DNA of 64,000 nucleotides from Diacronema lutheri (Eukaryota; Haptophyta; Pavlovophyceae; Pavlovales; Pavlovaceae), in the NCBI GenBank assembly GCA_019448385.1, contig JAGTXO010000006.1, positions 310,001 through 374,000 on the forward strand, given 5' to 3'. The notes under the pieces were generated by a model. The model had not been told where the DNA came from, searched no databases, and saw nothing but the letters and a program-made list of their open reading frames with translations. The translations under genes were made by a program, and so were the position numbers. Shown one piece after another: positions 40,217 through 49,446 of the stretch; position 1 is the first letter of the stretch, and each line of letters opens with the position of its first letter.

Positions 40217-42260
40217 TCAGTTAGAAGCGGTGCGCGGCGCCCGCGCCGACGGGCTTCTTCTGCTGCGCGCCTGCTTGCGTGCCGTGGGCGTGGAGTCGCT
40301 TGCGGGCACCGGCGCCGAGTCCAACATCTCAATGTCCGAGTCGTCGCCGGCGTTTGCCCCGGATGGCCCCGCCGAGCCAGCGCCACCCGCGTCTCGGCGC
40401 ACGCCGATGCTGTCGGCGCCGTGCACAATAAAGCCGAGCGGGTGGGCCTCCACGTCGATCTCGGCGTGCACGACGATCAGCTCGCAGTCGAGCGACTGCG
40501 ACTGGTCGCTCACATTGAGCATCGCGCCCGTCCGCAGCGAGAACGGCGGCTCCGTCAGCAGCTTGCCGAGCTTGGCCTCTTCGATGGCCACCTCGTCCTC
40601 GTCGAGGTCACCACTCTCGTAGAGCCCGCGGTCGCCTGCGCGCGGGGCACGCGCGCGCATGCGTGTATCCGGCACGCGCGCGCGCTCAGCGCGCGCGCGG
40701 GTGAGACGGCCACGCGCGGCGCGCCGCAGCTGACCCTTGGTGAGGTTGGGCTGGTGAAAGGCGAGCTTCTTGATCAGCACCTCCTGCACGAGCAGCGCGC
40801 CCGTCGCCGTGCGCAGATCGAGCTGGACGGTGACGCTCGCGCTGCCGCACACAAAGCAGTGCGCCGCTGGCGGGTTGAGACGCGTCGAGACAATCATGCG
40901 GTCCTTGCGCTTGCCCGAGAGGGCGCGGCAGAGGAAGGCGGACGCGCACTGCGCCGTCGAGCCGCCCGCCCTGAGCACCTTGAGCGCCTCGATCGCGATG
41001 TACCCGGCAATCACGGCGTTGGTCGTCGCGATCGCCGGGATGATGTTGCCCGCAATCTCTTTCACCTTGAAGCGGCTCTGCGCCGGAATGCCAAAGACGG
41101 CGCTGCGCAGGTTAGACGCGGCCGTCACAAAGTCGAGGCACTCCACGTCGTCCTTGTCGAAGGCGAGCTGCCCGACCCGCACGCCGCGCAGCTCGAAGGC
41201 GCGGACGAGCGCGCCGACGAACACCGCGGCCGACTCGGCGACAGACCACGCCGCCTGGTCCTCGTCGGGCGAGTCAACGGGCAGCGCATCGAGCGCGGGC
41301 ACGAGCGCGGCGAGCTCGAGCGGCGCGGGCGGCGCGCGCTCCTTCCACAGGCTGCTCATCGCGAGGAGGCGGCGGACGTCGGCGGCGAAGACCGCCTCGA
41401 ACACGCGCGCGGCAAAGTGCCGCGCGCTCTCTCCCGGCTGCAACTCGAGCTTGGGCGCGGGCGGCGCGGCCGCGGCGGGCTGCTCGGGCGCGCCGTCGGC
41501 CGCGGGCGCCGCCTCCGAGTTGTCGACGAGGTCCGTTTCCTCGCCGCCAAAGACCTTTTTGAACAGGAGCTCCTTCGCCCACGCGATGCAGTGCACCGGC
41601 TTGTCCGGATGGTTGCGCACGGTGCAGATTGGGTACGTCTTCTTGTTGTCCGACTTGGGCTGGCACTCGTAACACTCGGACTCGCCCTTCTTGATCACCG
41701 TCACTTGCCCGAGGTACCCCTCGGTGCCCGACTCGACGAGCGGCACGCCGGCGGCGAGGCACACGCGGTTCACGTGTCGGCGCGCGTCAATGTTGTCGAG
41801 CGCGTTGAGCACGATCGTGAACTGCTTGAAATAGTCGAGGTCGAATTGCGCGGCCTTCACGTTGCCGTGGTGCGCGACGATGCGCGTGCCGGCGTCGTGC
41901 GGGAACGAGAGCACCGTCTCGCGCGCGACCTCCACCTTGGGCCGGTTGACGTGCGCGGCGCGGAAGAGGAACTGGCGGTTGAGGTTGGAGTAGTCGATCG
42001 TGTCCAAGTCGATCTGCGGGGGCGCGCGCGTGCGCGTGCGCGCGCGCGCGCGCGCGCTGAGGGCGGCGCGTGAGCGGGGGCAGCGCGCGCGGCGCGCGCG
42101 TCAACCGCGCCCGCACCGCCTCGATGTCGCGGAAGCCGCACAGCACAAGGTTCTTGATGAGCTCGCAGCCGATGCCGCCGGCGCCCACCATGAGCACTTT
42201 TGCGCTCGCCACGTCGCTCCCGGCGACGGCCTTTGCGTGCTCCGCGCGCGTCGCGGACAT
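40217..42260 (-). CDS. UBA2: SUMO-activating enzyme subunit 2 (UBA2)
   Basis: Three exons: 42117-42260, about 40735-42013, and 40217 to about 40636; the second intron is about 100 nt. The adenylation nucleotide loop is [16 protein letters not shown], and splicing of intron 1 gives [20 protein letters not shown], exact for UBA2. The catalytic-cysteine segment is [20 protein letters not shown]. The CxxC zinc ligands are CYEC and CFVC. The ubiquitin-fold domain has [12 protein letters not shown] then [13 protein letters not shown]; the end is basic, like a nuclear signal ([10 protein letters not shown]). With SAE1 it activates SUMO by an ATP-dependent thioester. Length (about 610 aa) fits the family. 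Confidence 0.93.
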
Positions 42261-42474
42261 GGTCGCGCCGAGCGCGGGAGTCCGAAAAAGAGATCTGACC
42301 CTACCGAGTCTGTCACAGGCTCACAGTGTGTCTCCGCGCGCGATTCCCGACACTCCCTCGCGGGCATTTTCGCGGGTCTCTGCACCCAGCTTGGCACACA
42401 CGTGCATGACGATCAACACTCACGCCCACCCCGCAGCCCCGCTGCCGCGCTCAGTGCGCACGCCGTCACGCGAC

Positions 42475-44491
42475 TCACTGTGGCCTGAGCGTCATGCCTG
42501 CGAGCAGCTTGAGCACCACGCCGCCCAGCTGCGCCGCGCGAGGGGCCGGAAAGGGCACGGCGGCACAGCGGTGCGTCGCGCGCACCCGTGAGCGCGCACG
42601 CGCGCGCTCACACGCATGCTCTCGCTCGCTCGCGCGCTCGCGCGCGCTCGCGCGCGCTCGCGCGCGCAACTCGCGCGCGCACCTGCTGGGCGGCAGCGAG
42701 CAGCGCACCGAGCGCGGAGCTCAGCTTGGCAGCGGCCGCCGTCATCGCCACCATCGCGCTGCTCGCCAGCGCGATGAGCAGCTGCGCGAGCCGCGCAAGT
42801 GCGACGACGGCTCCATCCGCACTCAACTGGATCGTGGCGCCAAGTGCGTCAACTAGGCTCGAGAGCACGGGCGCGGCGGCGGCGGCGAGCTTGGCCGCGC
42901 CGCTTGCCATAGCGCCTGCGAGGACTGCCGCGCCGGACGCCATCGTGGACGAGGCCTCCGCCGTGCGAGCCGCCGCTGCGCCCACGGCAACCCCAGCCTT
43001 GGCGGCGAGGACGGGCGCGCTCGCCTGCGCGAGCTCGCTCGCAGCTCGCACGGCATCGATGGCGGCAAGTGCGCCCGCTTTGGCTGCGCTGCCGCTCGCA
43101 ATGGCACCCGCCATGCCCACGCGCGAGAGCATCACGACCGCCGCCGAGAGCGACGCGGCGGCCGCGTGCAGCACGGGCAGGAGCTGCGCGCCCACCCACC
43201 CGAGCGCCACGCCGCACGCCTTGGCGGCCGACGCGGCCGCGAGGCACGCGGAGAGCAGCGCGGCGAAGGTCGCATCGCGCACCGCCAGCCCAACCACCGC
43301 CGCGTCCGCGGCGCCCTTGAGCAGCGCGCCGCCTCCGAACTGCGCGCCTGCGCCGAGAAGAGCACACGTGGATGCGATGGCGCTCCACGCCGCGCCCCAC
43401 GCAGCCATGAGCGCCGTGGCGATCGCGTCGAAGATGGGCGCGTAGAGCGCGACGCCGAGCTCGGCCAAGCCCTTGCATACCGAGATCAGCGTGACGAGCA
43501 GCAGCGCCCATGCGCTCACCAGCCGCTCCGTAGCCGACGCGACGAACCAAATGGCCGGCGCGGCGAGCGCGGCGCCCGCGCCCGCCGTCGCGGACGCGGC
43601 CGAGGCGAGCGCCGAGGCGAGGCGGCCGAGCTGGGCGATGAGGAGGGCGACTGCGTGGGCGAGCGTGCGCGAATAGACGCCGAGCAGCGCCGTGCCCACC
43701 GGCGTCGCGATGACGAGCACGACGAGCGCGCCGACGGCTGCGCCGGCCTGCAGCTCACGGCGTGTCGGCACCGGGAAGACGACCCTCAGCTTGCCGCGCT
43801 CCTTGCGGCCGAAGCGCGCCGTCTCGCGGCTGGGCGGCGGTGAGGGCAGCGTCGTGGCGCTCGCGCGCGCCACCGGCGCCGTCGTTGCTGCTGCCGCCGC
43901 CGCCGCTGACGCGTTGATCCGCTGCGCGGCCGCCGTGGCGGGAGCGGGCGCGCGACCCGCCCAGCCGCGCGGCTCCGCCGCGTCCGCCGGCGCAGGCTCC
44001 GGCTGCGCGCCGAGAAGCTGGCGGACAAAGCGAAGGACGGACGGCGCGGAGACCAGACCGATGGCGTACGTGAGTATCGACGAGAGAACGATCAGCCCGA
44101 CGGGCAGCTTGCCGCCGCTCGCGTTGCCGGCCGCCTGAGCCGCCTGCGACGACGCCGCGGCGCCGACCGCTGATGTGACGGCGGGAAGCGGCGGCGCGGT
44201 GTTGCGTGACGGCACTTCAAGCGCAAGGCGCTTGTGTTTAAGCGCCTCCATCACCTCTTGGTCGCCCACCTCGCCGAGCAGCCCGCCCAGGTAGAAGGAA
44301 GTGCCGACGAGCAGGGCGCCCTGCCCGACGCCGCGCCGGCTCGGGTCGATATTGCCGGCGTCACCTTCCGTCGGCGGCAGCGGCGGGCCGTCAGCGAGGC
44401 TGACGCGTTGGCGGAGCGCGTGCGGCGCGCGCGGGCCCACCCCGAGCGGCGGCGCGCGCGAGCCGAGCACGAGCAGCGCGGCGAGCAACAT
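42475..44491 (-). CDS. Alanine-rich polytopic membrane protein, possibly plastid
   Basis: Two exons (42683-44491, 42475-42528) give 620 residues; the intron is 154 nt, GTGCGC to GGCGCAG, and the last exon encodes LGGVVLKLLAGMTLRPQ. The protein starts MLLAALLVLGSRAPP, a signal peptide, followed by a Ser/Arg/Pro stretch, which together look like the two-part presequence used for complex plastids. Helices: LIVLSSILTYAIGLVS (about 145), AAVGALVVLVIATPVGTALL (about 245), then WALLLVTLISVC and many long Ala-rich amphipathic helices. No family recognised. An ATG at 44557 would add 22 residues. Antisense ORFs here are shadows. Confidence 0.7.
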
Positions 44492-44621
44492 GCCCACCCA
44501 CCCTTGCCCGACCCTCGGATCTCTTTTGAAAAGTTCCCGCCCAACTGACGTTGGCATCCACAGTGCTCCGAGTGTCGGCGAGTCCCAGCTGTGGGCGCGG
44601 GCGGACTGCAGAGACACACGG

Positions 44622-45282
44622 TCAACCGGACGTCATCATGTCCACCTGGGCGCGAGGGCAAGCGCGCGCCGAACGCGCCGCGCGCGCGTTGGCCGTGAGT
44701 CGAGCTTCGACCAGCGGACCCGGCGCCGCGCTGCGCCCACCGTTGGGCTTGGCCGGCGAGCGCGCACGCCGCGGCGTGAGCGCCACCGGTGCGCGCCGGG
44801 CCGCGCGCGCGCACGAATTCGGCGTAGTTAATCAGACCGCTCTCGTCCGGCTCGATCTGCGAGAGCAGGTCCCGTGCGTCCGCCAGGCTCAGCTTGTCCG
44901 CGCCATAAGTCGTGAGCGCATGCTCGAGGACCTCCATGGTGACAAAGCCCGCGGGCGCCGTCTTCTCGAAGATTTTGAACGCGGCCTTCACCTGCTCGGG
45001 CGTGTAGGTGGTCTGCACTTTGCGACTCATCACGATCACAAACTCTTCAAAGTCGATCTCGCCGCTCCCATCCGCGTCGATCTCGTCGACCATCGCGTTG
45101 AGCTCCTGCTGCGACGGCCGCAGGCCGAGCGTGTTCATCAGCTGCTTGAGCTCCGCCTTGGAGATCGTGCCGCCCTTATCCTGGTCGACGAGGTTGAAGA
45201 TCTCCCGGAACTCGGCCAGCTCATCATCGCTGAGAGCTGCCTTCCCCCCGCTCGCGGTGCCCCTCGCCAAGTTGGCCGCCAT
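44622..45282 (-). CDS. Centrin/calmodulin-like EF-hand protein
   Basis: Two exons (44815-45282, 44622-44645) give 163 residues. The second exon encodes only VDMMTSG and a stop; it follows a good acceptor (GCGCCCAG) and completes EF-hand 4 as YAEFVDMM. Loops 1 and 2 are canonical (DQDKGGTISKAE, DADGSGEIDFEE). Loop 3 has lost its ligands (KTAPAGFVTME) and loop 4 starts with Glu (EPDESGLINYAE). The protein is therefore probably a two-site calcium sensor. The N-terminal 20 residues are centrin-like rather than calmodulin-like. The ATG is 14 bp from the ATG of the divergent kinase-like gene. Confidence 0.92.
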
Positions 45283-45296
45283 CTGAAACGTCCACG

Positions 45297-46781
45297 ATGG
45301 CCGCGCCCGCGACGACGCGCGCGGCCGCATGGCTCGCGTGCGTCTCTTTCGCGTCCGGCCTCGTGCCGCGCATCAGCCCGTCGAACGTGCTCATCCGCAG
45401 CTACATTGGGTCGATGGGCTTCACGACGCAGACCGACTGGGTCTACGCCGAGCGCGACACGGGCGAGCTCGTGCGGCCGAGCCCGCTCGACGCGCTCAAC
45501 CCGACGCGCACAGTTGAGGATTCGGGCGCGACGGTGCGCTTCTTCGCCGCCGAATCGCGCGAAGGCGCGCGGCTACTGCTCAAGGAGTATTCGTCATCGG
45601 CCGCGTCGCTCGCCGCCGCCGAGCGCTCCGCCTTCGAGCGGCTCCTCACGATCGCGCGCGCGCGCGCCGACGTCGGCGCTGACACGCGCAGCCCGCGCGT
45701 GCCGCCGCCCTTCTCGCAGCTGGTGGGCTGGATGGAGAGCGGCAGCGCGTTCGCCGCGGCGAGCTTCCGCGACGAGTGGCGCACGAATATATGCTGCGAG
45801 CCGCCCGCATCCGGCGGGCTGTGGCTCATCTTCGAGTGGGAGGGCCTGCGCACCGCCGCTGGCTGGCCCGCCGCTGTGCGTAGGGCGCGCGAGGCCGTGC
45901 CGCCGCCGGGGCCGCTCGCGCGCCTCGCCGCGCTGCTCGACGGTGGCGCCGAGCGCGGCGTGGAGCGCGCGGCGCGCGACGCTGCGGCGCGGCGCGCAGC
46001 GTACGCGCTCGAGCTCGCGCGCCGAATGCTCGCAGCCGTCGCCGCGTCGCACGCGGCGGGCGTCGCGCACCGCGGGATCGGGCCGGCGTGCTTTGGGGTC
46101 AGCGGCTTTGACGAGGAGACGGCGCCGGGCGCGCTGCGCGTGCGCCTCGACAATTTTGGCTTCAGCTTGAGCGTCTCGCAGGCGGCGCAGGACGCGGCGC
46201 TCGCGCGCCGCGTGGCGCTCGCGCGCGCCGAGCCGGGCGGCGGCACGTCGCGCGCGCTACCACGCGACCCGACTGCACCGCCGAGTAGCGCGGAGCTGTG
46301 CGCGCTGCTCGAGCGCGACGACCTGCGTGCGCTCGGCTACGCGCTGCTCGAGGTGCTGCTCGCCGTCGCCGAGAGCGCAGCGCCGCCTCCGCCGCCACCA
46401 GCGCGCAGCCCGCAGGCGGCCGCGGCAGCGCCGCCCGGCGACGGCGCGCCGGCCGCGCTGCAATCGACCGTGTCGGCCGGCATGGACCAGGCCACGCTGC
46501 GTCGGCTGGTCGAGGACGTGTTCGACGGTGACATGACGCGCGTCCGCGATTACTGCGCGGCAGATCCTCGCTGGAGGGAGGGGGTCGCCATCCTCGATGG
46601 CGCCGACGGCGCTCCGATGGCGAGCGCGGGCGCAGACGCCGGGCTCGGGGCGGGCTGGCGCCTGCTGGGCGACCTTGTGGGCGACGGGAGCGACGCGCGC
46701 GCGATCGCGGCCGCGGCCGAGTACGGCGAGCTGCGCCTCGCGGCACGCCTGCTCGAATGCGAGTGGTTCCGCTCTCTGTAG
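45297..46781 (+). CDS. Kinase-fold protein, probable pseudokinase, plastid-targeted
   Basis: A 494-residue intronless protein. The start (AAPATTRAAAWLACVSFASG) looks like a presequence. The middle has a degenerate kinase core: LLLKEYSS as a possible VAIK strand, GLWLIFEWEG as the hinge, SHAAGVAHRGIGPACFGVS in place of HRDxKPxN (Asp to Gly, about 257), and RLDNFGFSLSV in place of DFG (about 284). Loss of the catalytic Asp suggests no phosphotransfer. A Pro/Ala linker at about 360-385 precedes a helical end. It recalls plastid kinase-like proteins of algae, but I cannot name an orthologue. It shares a 14-bp divergent start region with the EF-hand gene. Confidence 0.75.
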   Translation: MAAPATTRAAAWLACVSFASGLVPRISPSNVLIRSYIGSMGFTTQTDWVYAERDTGELVRPSPLDALNPTRTVEDSGATVRFFAAESREGARLLLKEYSSSAASLAAAERSAFERLLTIARARADVGADTRSPRVPPPFSQLVGWMESGSAFAAASFRDEWRTNICCEPPASGGLWLIFEWEGLRTAAGWPAAVRRAREAVPPPGPLARLAALLDGGAERGVERAARDAAARRAAYALELARRMLAAVAASHAAGVAHRGIGPACFGVSGFDEETAPGALRVRLDNFGFSLSVSQAAQDAALARRVALARAEPGGGTSRALPRDPTAPPSSAELCALLERDDLRALGYALLEVLLAVAESAAPPPPPPARSPQAAAAAPPGDGAPAALQSTVSAGMDQATLRRLVEDVFDGDMTRVRDYCAADPRWREGVAILDGADGAPMASAGADAGLGAGWRLLGDLVGDGSDARAIAAAAEYGELRLAARLLECEWFRSL

Positions 46782-46915
46782 GCGGGTGCCTCAGGAGGTG
46801 TGCTGTCGTGTGCACCCCGGCCACGGCGCCTGTCTCCGGCTGAGTGCTGGACTGCTGGTCAGTCACAAACAGGCTCACAAATACCCATAGGCGCGTACGC
46901 GCTTCCGATCTGCAA

Positions 46916-47794
46916 ATGCCTTTGGCTCCGCTGCTCATGCTCTCCTGCGCGTGGGGAGGGCCGTCACGCGCGAATGTCGCGCTTCGCCCGCGCCCGCCGG
47001 CTCGACAAGCCGTGGGTGCGCTGCTCGTGTGCGGCGTGGAGGTGCCGAACGCGAGGGAGTCGCCTGCCTCGCGCGCCCTTGCGGCCAAGGCGTGGCCCGC
47101 AGAGTTCCCGTACTCGGCCTCCGACCTGACGCCGCTCGATGCTGGCAAGGACGAGCTCTTTTACCTGCTTCCGCGCTTCGTGCAGCACGCGGCGGTTGAG
47201 GCCCGCGACGAGCTCGGCCGCTTTTATAGCTGCGCGCTACCGCCGCCTGGCGAGGGTGACGTGCTCGACCTCTGCTCCTCGTGGACTTCCCACTACCCGG
47301 CGGGCTATGAGGCGCGCAGATGCGTCGTGCTCGGGCTCAACCCGTTCGAGCTGCTCGCCAACGCCTGCCGGACCGAGATGCGCGTGCAGAACTTGAACGC
47401 CGACCCAAAGCTGCCGTACGCGGACGGCTCGTTCGACTGCGTCACGCTCAGCCTGAGCGTCGACTACATGACGCGCCCGCTCGAGCTCTTCGGCGAGATC
47501 CACCGCGTGCTACGGCCGGGTGGCCTCGCATGCATGGCCTTCACCAACCGCTGCTTCCAGAGCAAGGTTGTGCGCCGCTGGCTTGCGCCATTTGACAACG
47601 TGGCGCACGTCGAGCTCGTCGGCGCCTACTTTGCCTTCTCGGCGCCGTGGGCAGCGTGCGAGGTGGCGGACGTGTCGCCCGACGGCTGGGCAGGGCAACA
47701 GAACCCAATGCTCGTCGTGTGCGGCCGAAAGGGAACAGTACAAGCAACGCTGCCTGAAACGGAGTGGGCGGGGGACGGGCGCAACGCCGTATGA
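46916..47794 (+). CDS. Class I SAM-dependent methyltransferase
   Basis: A 292-residue intronless protein. Motif I is VLDLCSSWTSHYP (about 115), followed by VLGLNPFELLAN, the LPYADGSFDCVTLSLSVDY segment and HRVLRPGGLACMAFTNR, the Methyltransf_11 pattern. The SAM-binding Gly-rich loop is partly degenerate (LCSSWTS instead of GxGxG), as seen in a group of plastid and cyanobacterial relatives. Substrate unknown. A hydrophobic start (LAPLLMLSCAWGG) suggests import or secretion. The ATG at 46916 was chosen over 46844, whose extension overlaps the previous gene's 3' region. Its stop abuts the convergent gene's stop with no base between. Confidence 0.87.
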   Translation: MPLAPLLMLSCAWGGPSRANVALRPRPPARQAVGALLVCGVEVPNARESPASRALAAKAWPAEFPYSASDLTPLDAGKDELFYLLPRFVQHAAVEARDELGRFYSCALPPPGEGDVLDLCSSWTSHYPAGYEARRCVVLGLNPFELLANACRTEMRVQNLNADPKLPYADGSFDCVTLSLSVDYMTRPLELFGEIHRVLRPGGLACMAFTNRCFQSKVVRRWLAPFDNVAHVELVGAYFAFSAPWAACEVADVSPDGWAGQQNPMLVVCGRKGTVQATLPETEWAGDGRNAV

Positions 47795-49369
47795 CTATAC
47801 AATGTCGGTTGCACGACCCTGCGCAGCCAACGCGCAGACGAGCGCGGATCGGGCCTGCAGGGCGAGCGCCGCGCGGACAGGCGCCGCGGGCTTGCTCGCG
47901 TCGGCGAGCTCGAAATCGACGTGTGCATCCGAAGCTGCGCCGGCCACGCGCTGCCGGCTGTCGGCTGCTGCCATTGGCTGTTCGGGCGCGGCCGCGTGCA
48001 CGCCAAGCGACACGCGCGACGAGTGGACGGACGCGTGCCGCGTCGGAGCCTCCGAGTGCCGCCTCGCATCGAGCGCGCCCTCCGCGCCGCCGCGCGCGAT
48101 CCTGGTCGCGGCGCACACCTGCCGCGCGACCGCCTCTGCCAGGCGTGCATCGCCCGCTGCGACAAGCGCGGCGGCGAGGCCGAGCTGTGCGCGCAGCGTA
48201 AGCTCGTGGCGCTCGCCGAGCGCGAGGCAGCAGACGGCCACTTCGCGCGCGCACGCCGCCGATGCGGCACGCGCGTCGCCGCACGCATCGCCCGACCTCG
48301 CGAGTAGCCGTGCCATCGCAGCCGTTGGTTCCGCCAGCTGGCGTGCGTAGGTGCGACTGGAGCGCGCGGCGACGGCACACTCGTCCGGGCGGGAGTGCGA
48401 GTCCGGCCAGGCGTTGACGAGCTCCGCACGCAGTTGCGCGAGCTCGGGCGCGATGTCGAGCCGCGCGCGATGCAGCAGCCCCTCGCAGCAGCAGAGCGTC
48501 GCATCGACCAGGGCGTGCGCGGCGCGCGGCGCGCCACAAGCAATCAGCAGCTGAGCGAGCGCGGCGCACAACGGGAGGTCAGGCCAGTAGCTGCCGGCGA
48601 GGGTCGCACCGCCGACCCGTGCGAGCCACTCGCACACGTACTCCACGGCCATCTCCACGCGCTCGTCGCGGCTTGGCCCGCGTGGCGTGCCGGCGTCGGC
48701 GAGGGCGCGCAGCCACGACCGCAGCTCGGAGAGCACATCTGCGCAGAGGAAGCCAGCGTCCTCCACGCCCGCCGCGTCGGCGTCGCGCGCGCCGCCATCC
48801 ACGCGCGCGACGCTCAGCTCAAGCGCACTTGCGGCCGCGGCGGCGAGCAGCCGCGCACACGCGCGCATGCCGGGCCCGCTCGTCGGGCGCGCGAGATCGA
48901 GGACAAGCATCGCGCGCGAGGGGCCGCGCGCATCCAACCCACAGTCCGGCGCGCCGTTGGCTGACGCGCCGGGCGCGGGCGTCGAGAGCGCGCGCAGCCA
49001 AAAGAAGCACGGCCGGCGTGCGTCGCACGGGCCAAGGCATCCGGCGCGCGCGGCGCGTACGACGAGCTCAAACGGCATGCCATCGTCCACGATGAGCAGC
49101 ACGTCGGCGGGGCCGACATGCTGCTGGTCCGCCACGTCGACGTACGCGCACGGCCGCGCGCGCGTGACGGGCAGCACGATCTCGTGCTCGACGTCCTCGA
49201 CCGAGAGCGGCTCGCCCGCCGGGCGCTCGGCGTCGCGCGTGCGCCCCGAGCGTTTGGGGCCGCGCGTTTCGCGCCGTCGGCGCTCCTCGCCGAGCAGCTG
49301 CTCGAGGCCGGCGATGTCGAGCCCGACGGCCACGCTCGGCCCAAGACACCGCGTCGCGCCAACGCCCAT
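47795..49369 (-). CDS. Hypothetical helical-repeat protein (524 aa)
   Basis: A 524-residue intronless frame. From about residue 270 it consists of paired helices with small residues (ALAQLLIACGAPRAAHALV, AVCCLALGERHELTLRAQLG, LAAALVAAGDARLAEAVARQ) that resemble TPR units. The amino third has beta-like stretches (HEIVLPVTRARPCAYVDV, GPADVLLIVDDGMPFELVV). No named family. The ATG is directly preceded, on the coding strand, by 12 A residues. The stop codon abuts that of the convergent methyltransferase. Confidence 0.65.
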   Translation of the reverse strand: MGVGATRCLGPSVAVGLDIAGLEQLLGEERRRRETRGPKRSGRTRDAERPAGEPLSVEDVEHEIVLPVTRARPCAYVDVADQQHVGPADVLLIVDDGMPFELVVRAARAGCLGPCDARRPCFFWLRALSTPAPGASANGAPDCGLDARGPSRAMLVLDLARPTSGPGMRACARLLAAAAASALELSVARVDGGARDADAAGVEDAGFLCADVLSELRSWLRALADAGTPRGPSRDERVEMAVEYVCEWLARVGGATLAGSYWPDLPLCAALAQLLIACGAPRAAHALVDATLCCCEGLLHRARLDIAPELAQLRAELVNAWPDSHSRPDECAVAARSSRTYARQLAEPTAAMARLLARSGDACGDARAASAACAREVAVCCLALGERHELTLRAQLGLAAALVAAGDARLAEAVARQVCAATRIARGGAEGALDARRHSEAPTRHASVHSSRVSLGVHAAAPEQPMAAADSRQRVAGAASDAHVDFELADASKPAAPVRAALALQARSALVCALAAQGRATDIV

Positions 49370-49446
49370 TTTTTTTTTTTGGCTCTCTTGCTTCCTAGGT
49401 CGCGCGCAGCCAGCAGACTGACTGACTGGGTCAGGATTCGCCTTGG

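Noticed and set aside
40073-42073. Plus-strand open frame of 666 codons
   Set aside because: It is antisense to UBA2, whose motifs are unmistakable; its own translation is Arg/His/Ala-rich with no domain. A GC-driven shadow.
44251-45330. EF-hand protein fused in frame to the downstream membrane protein
   Set aside because: A better acceptor (exon at 44645) adds VDMMTSG and a stop, the normal end for this family, so the two are separate genes.
49370-49381. Poly-A run before the 524-aa gene as evidence of a retrocopy
   Set aside because: It lies at the 5' side of the coding strand, not at the 3' end, and there are no target-site repeats.
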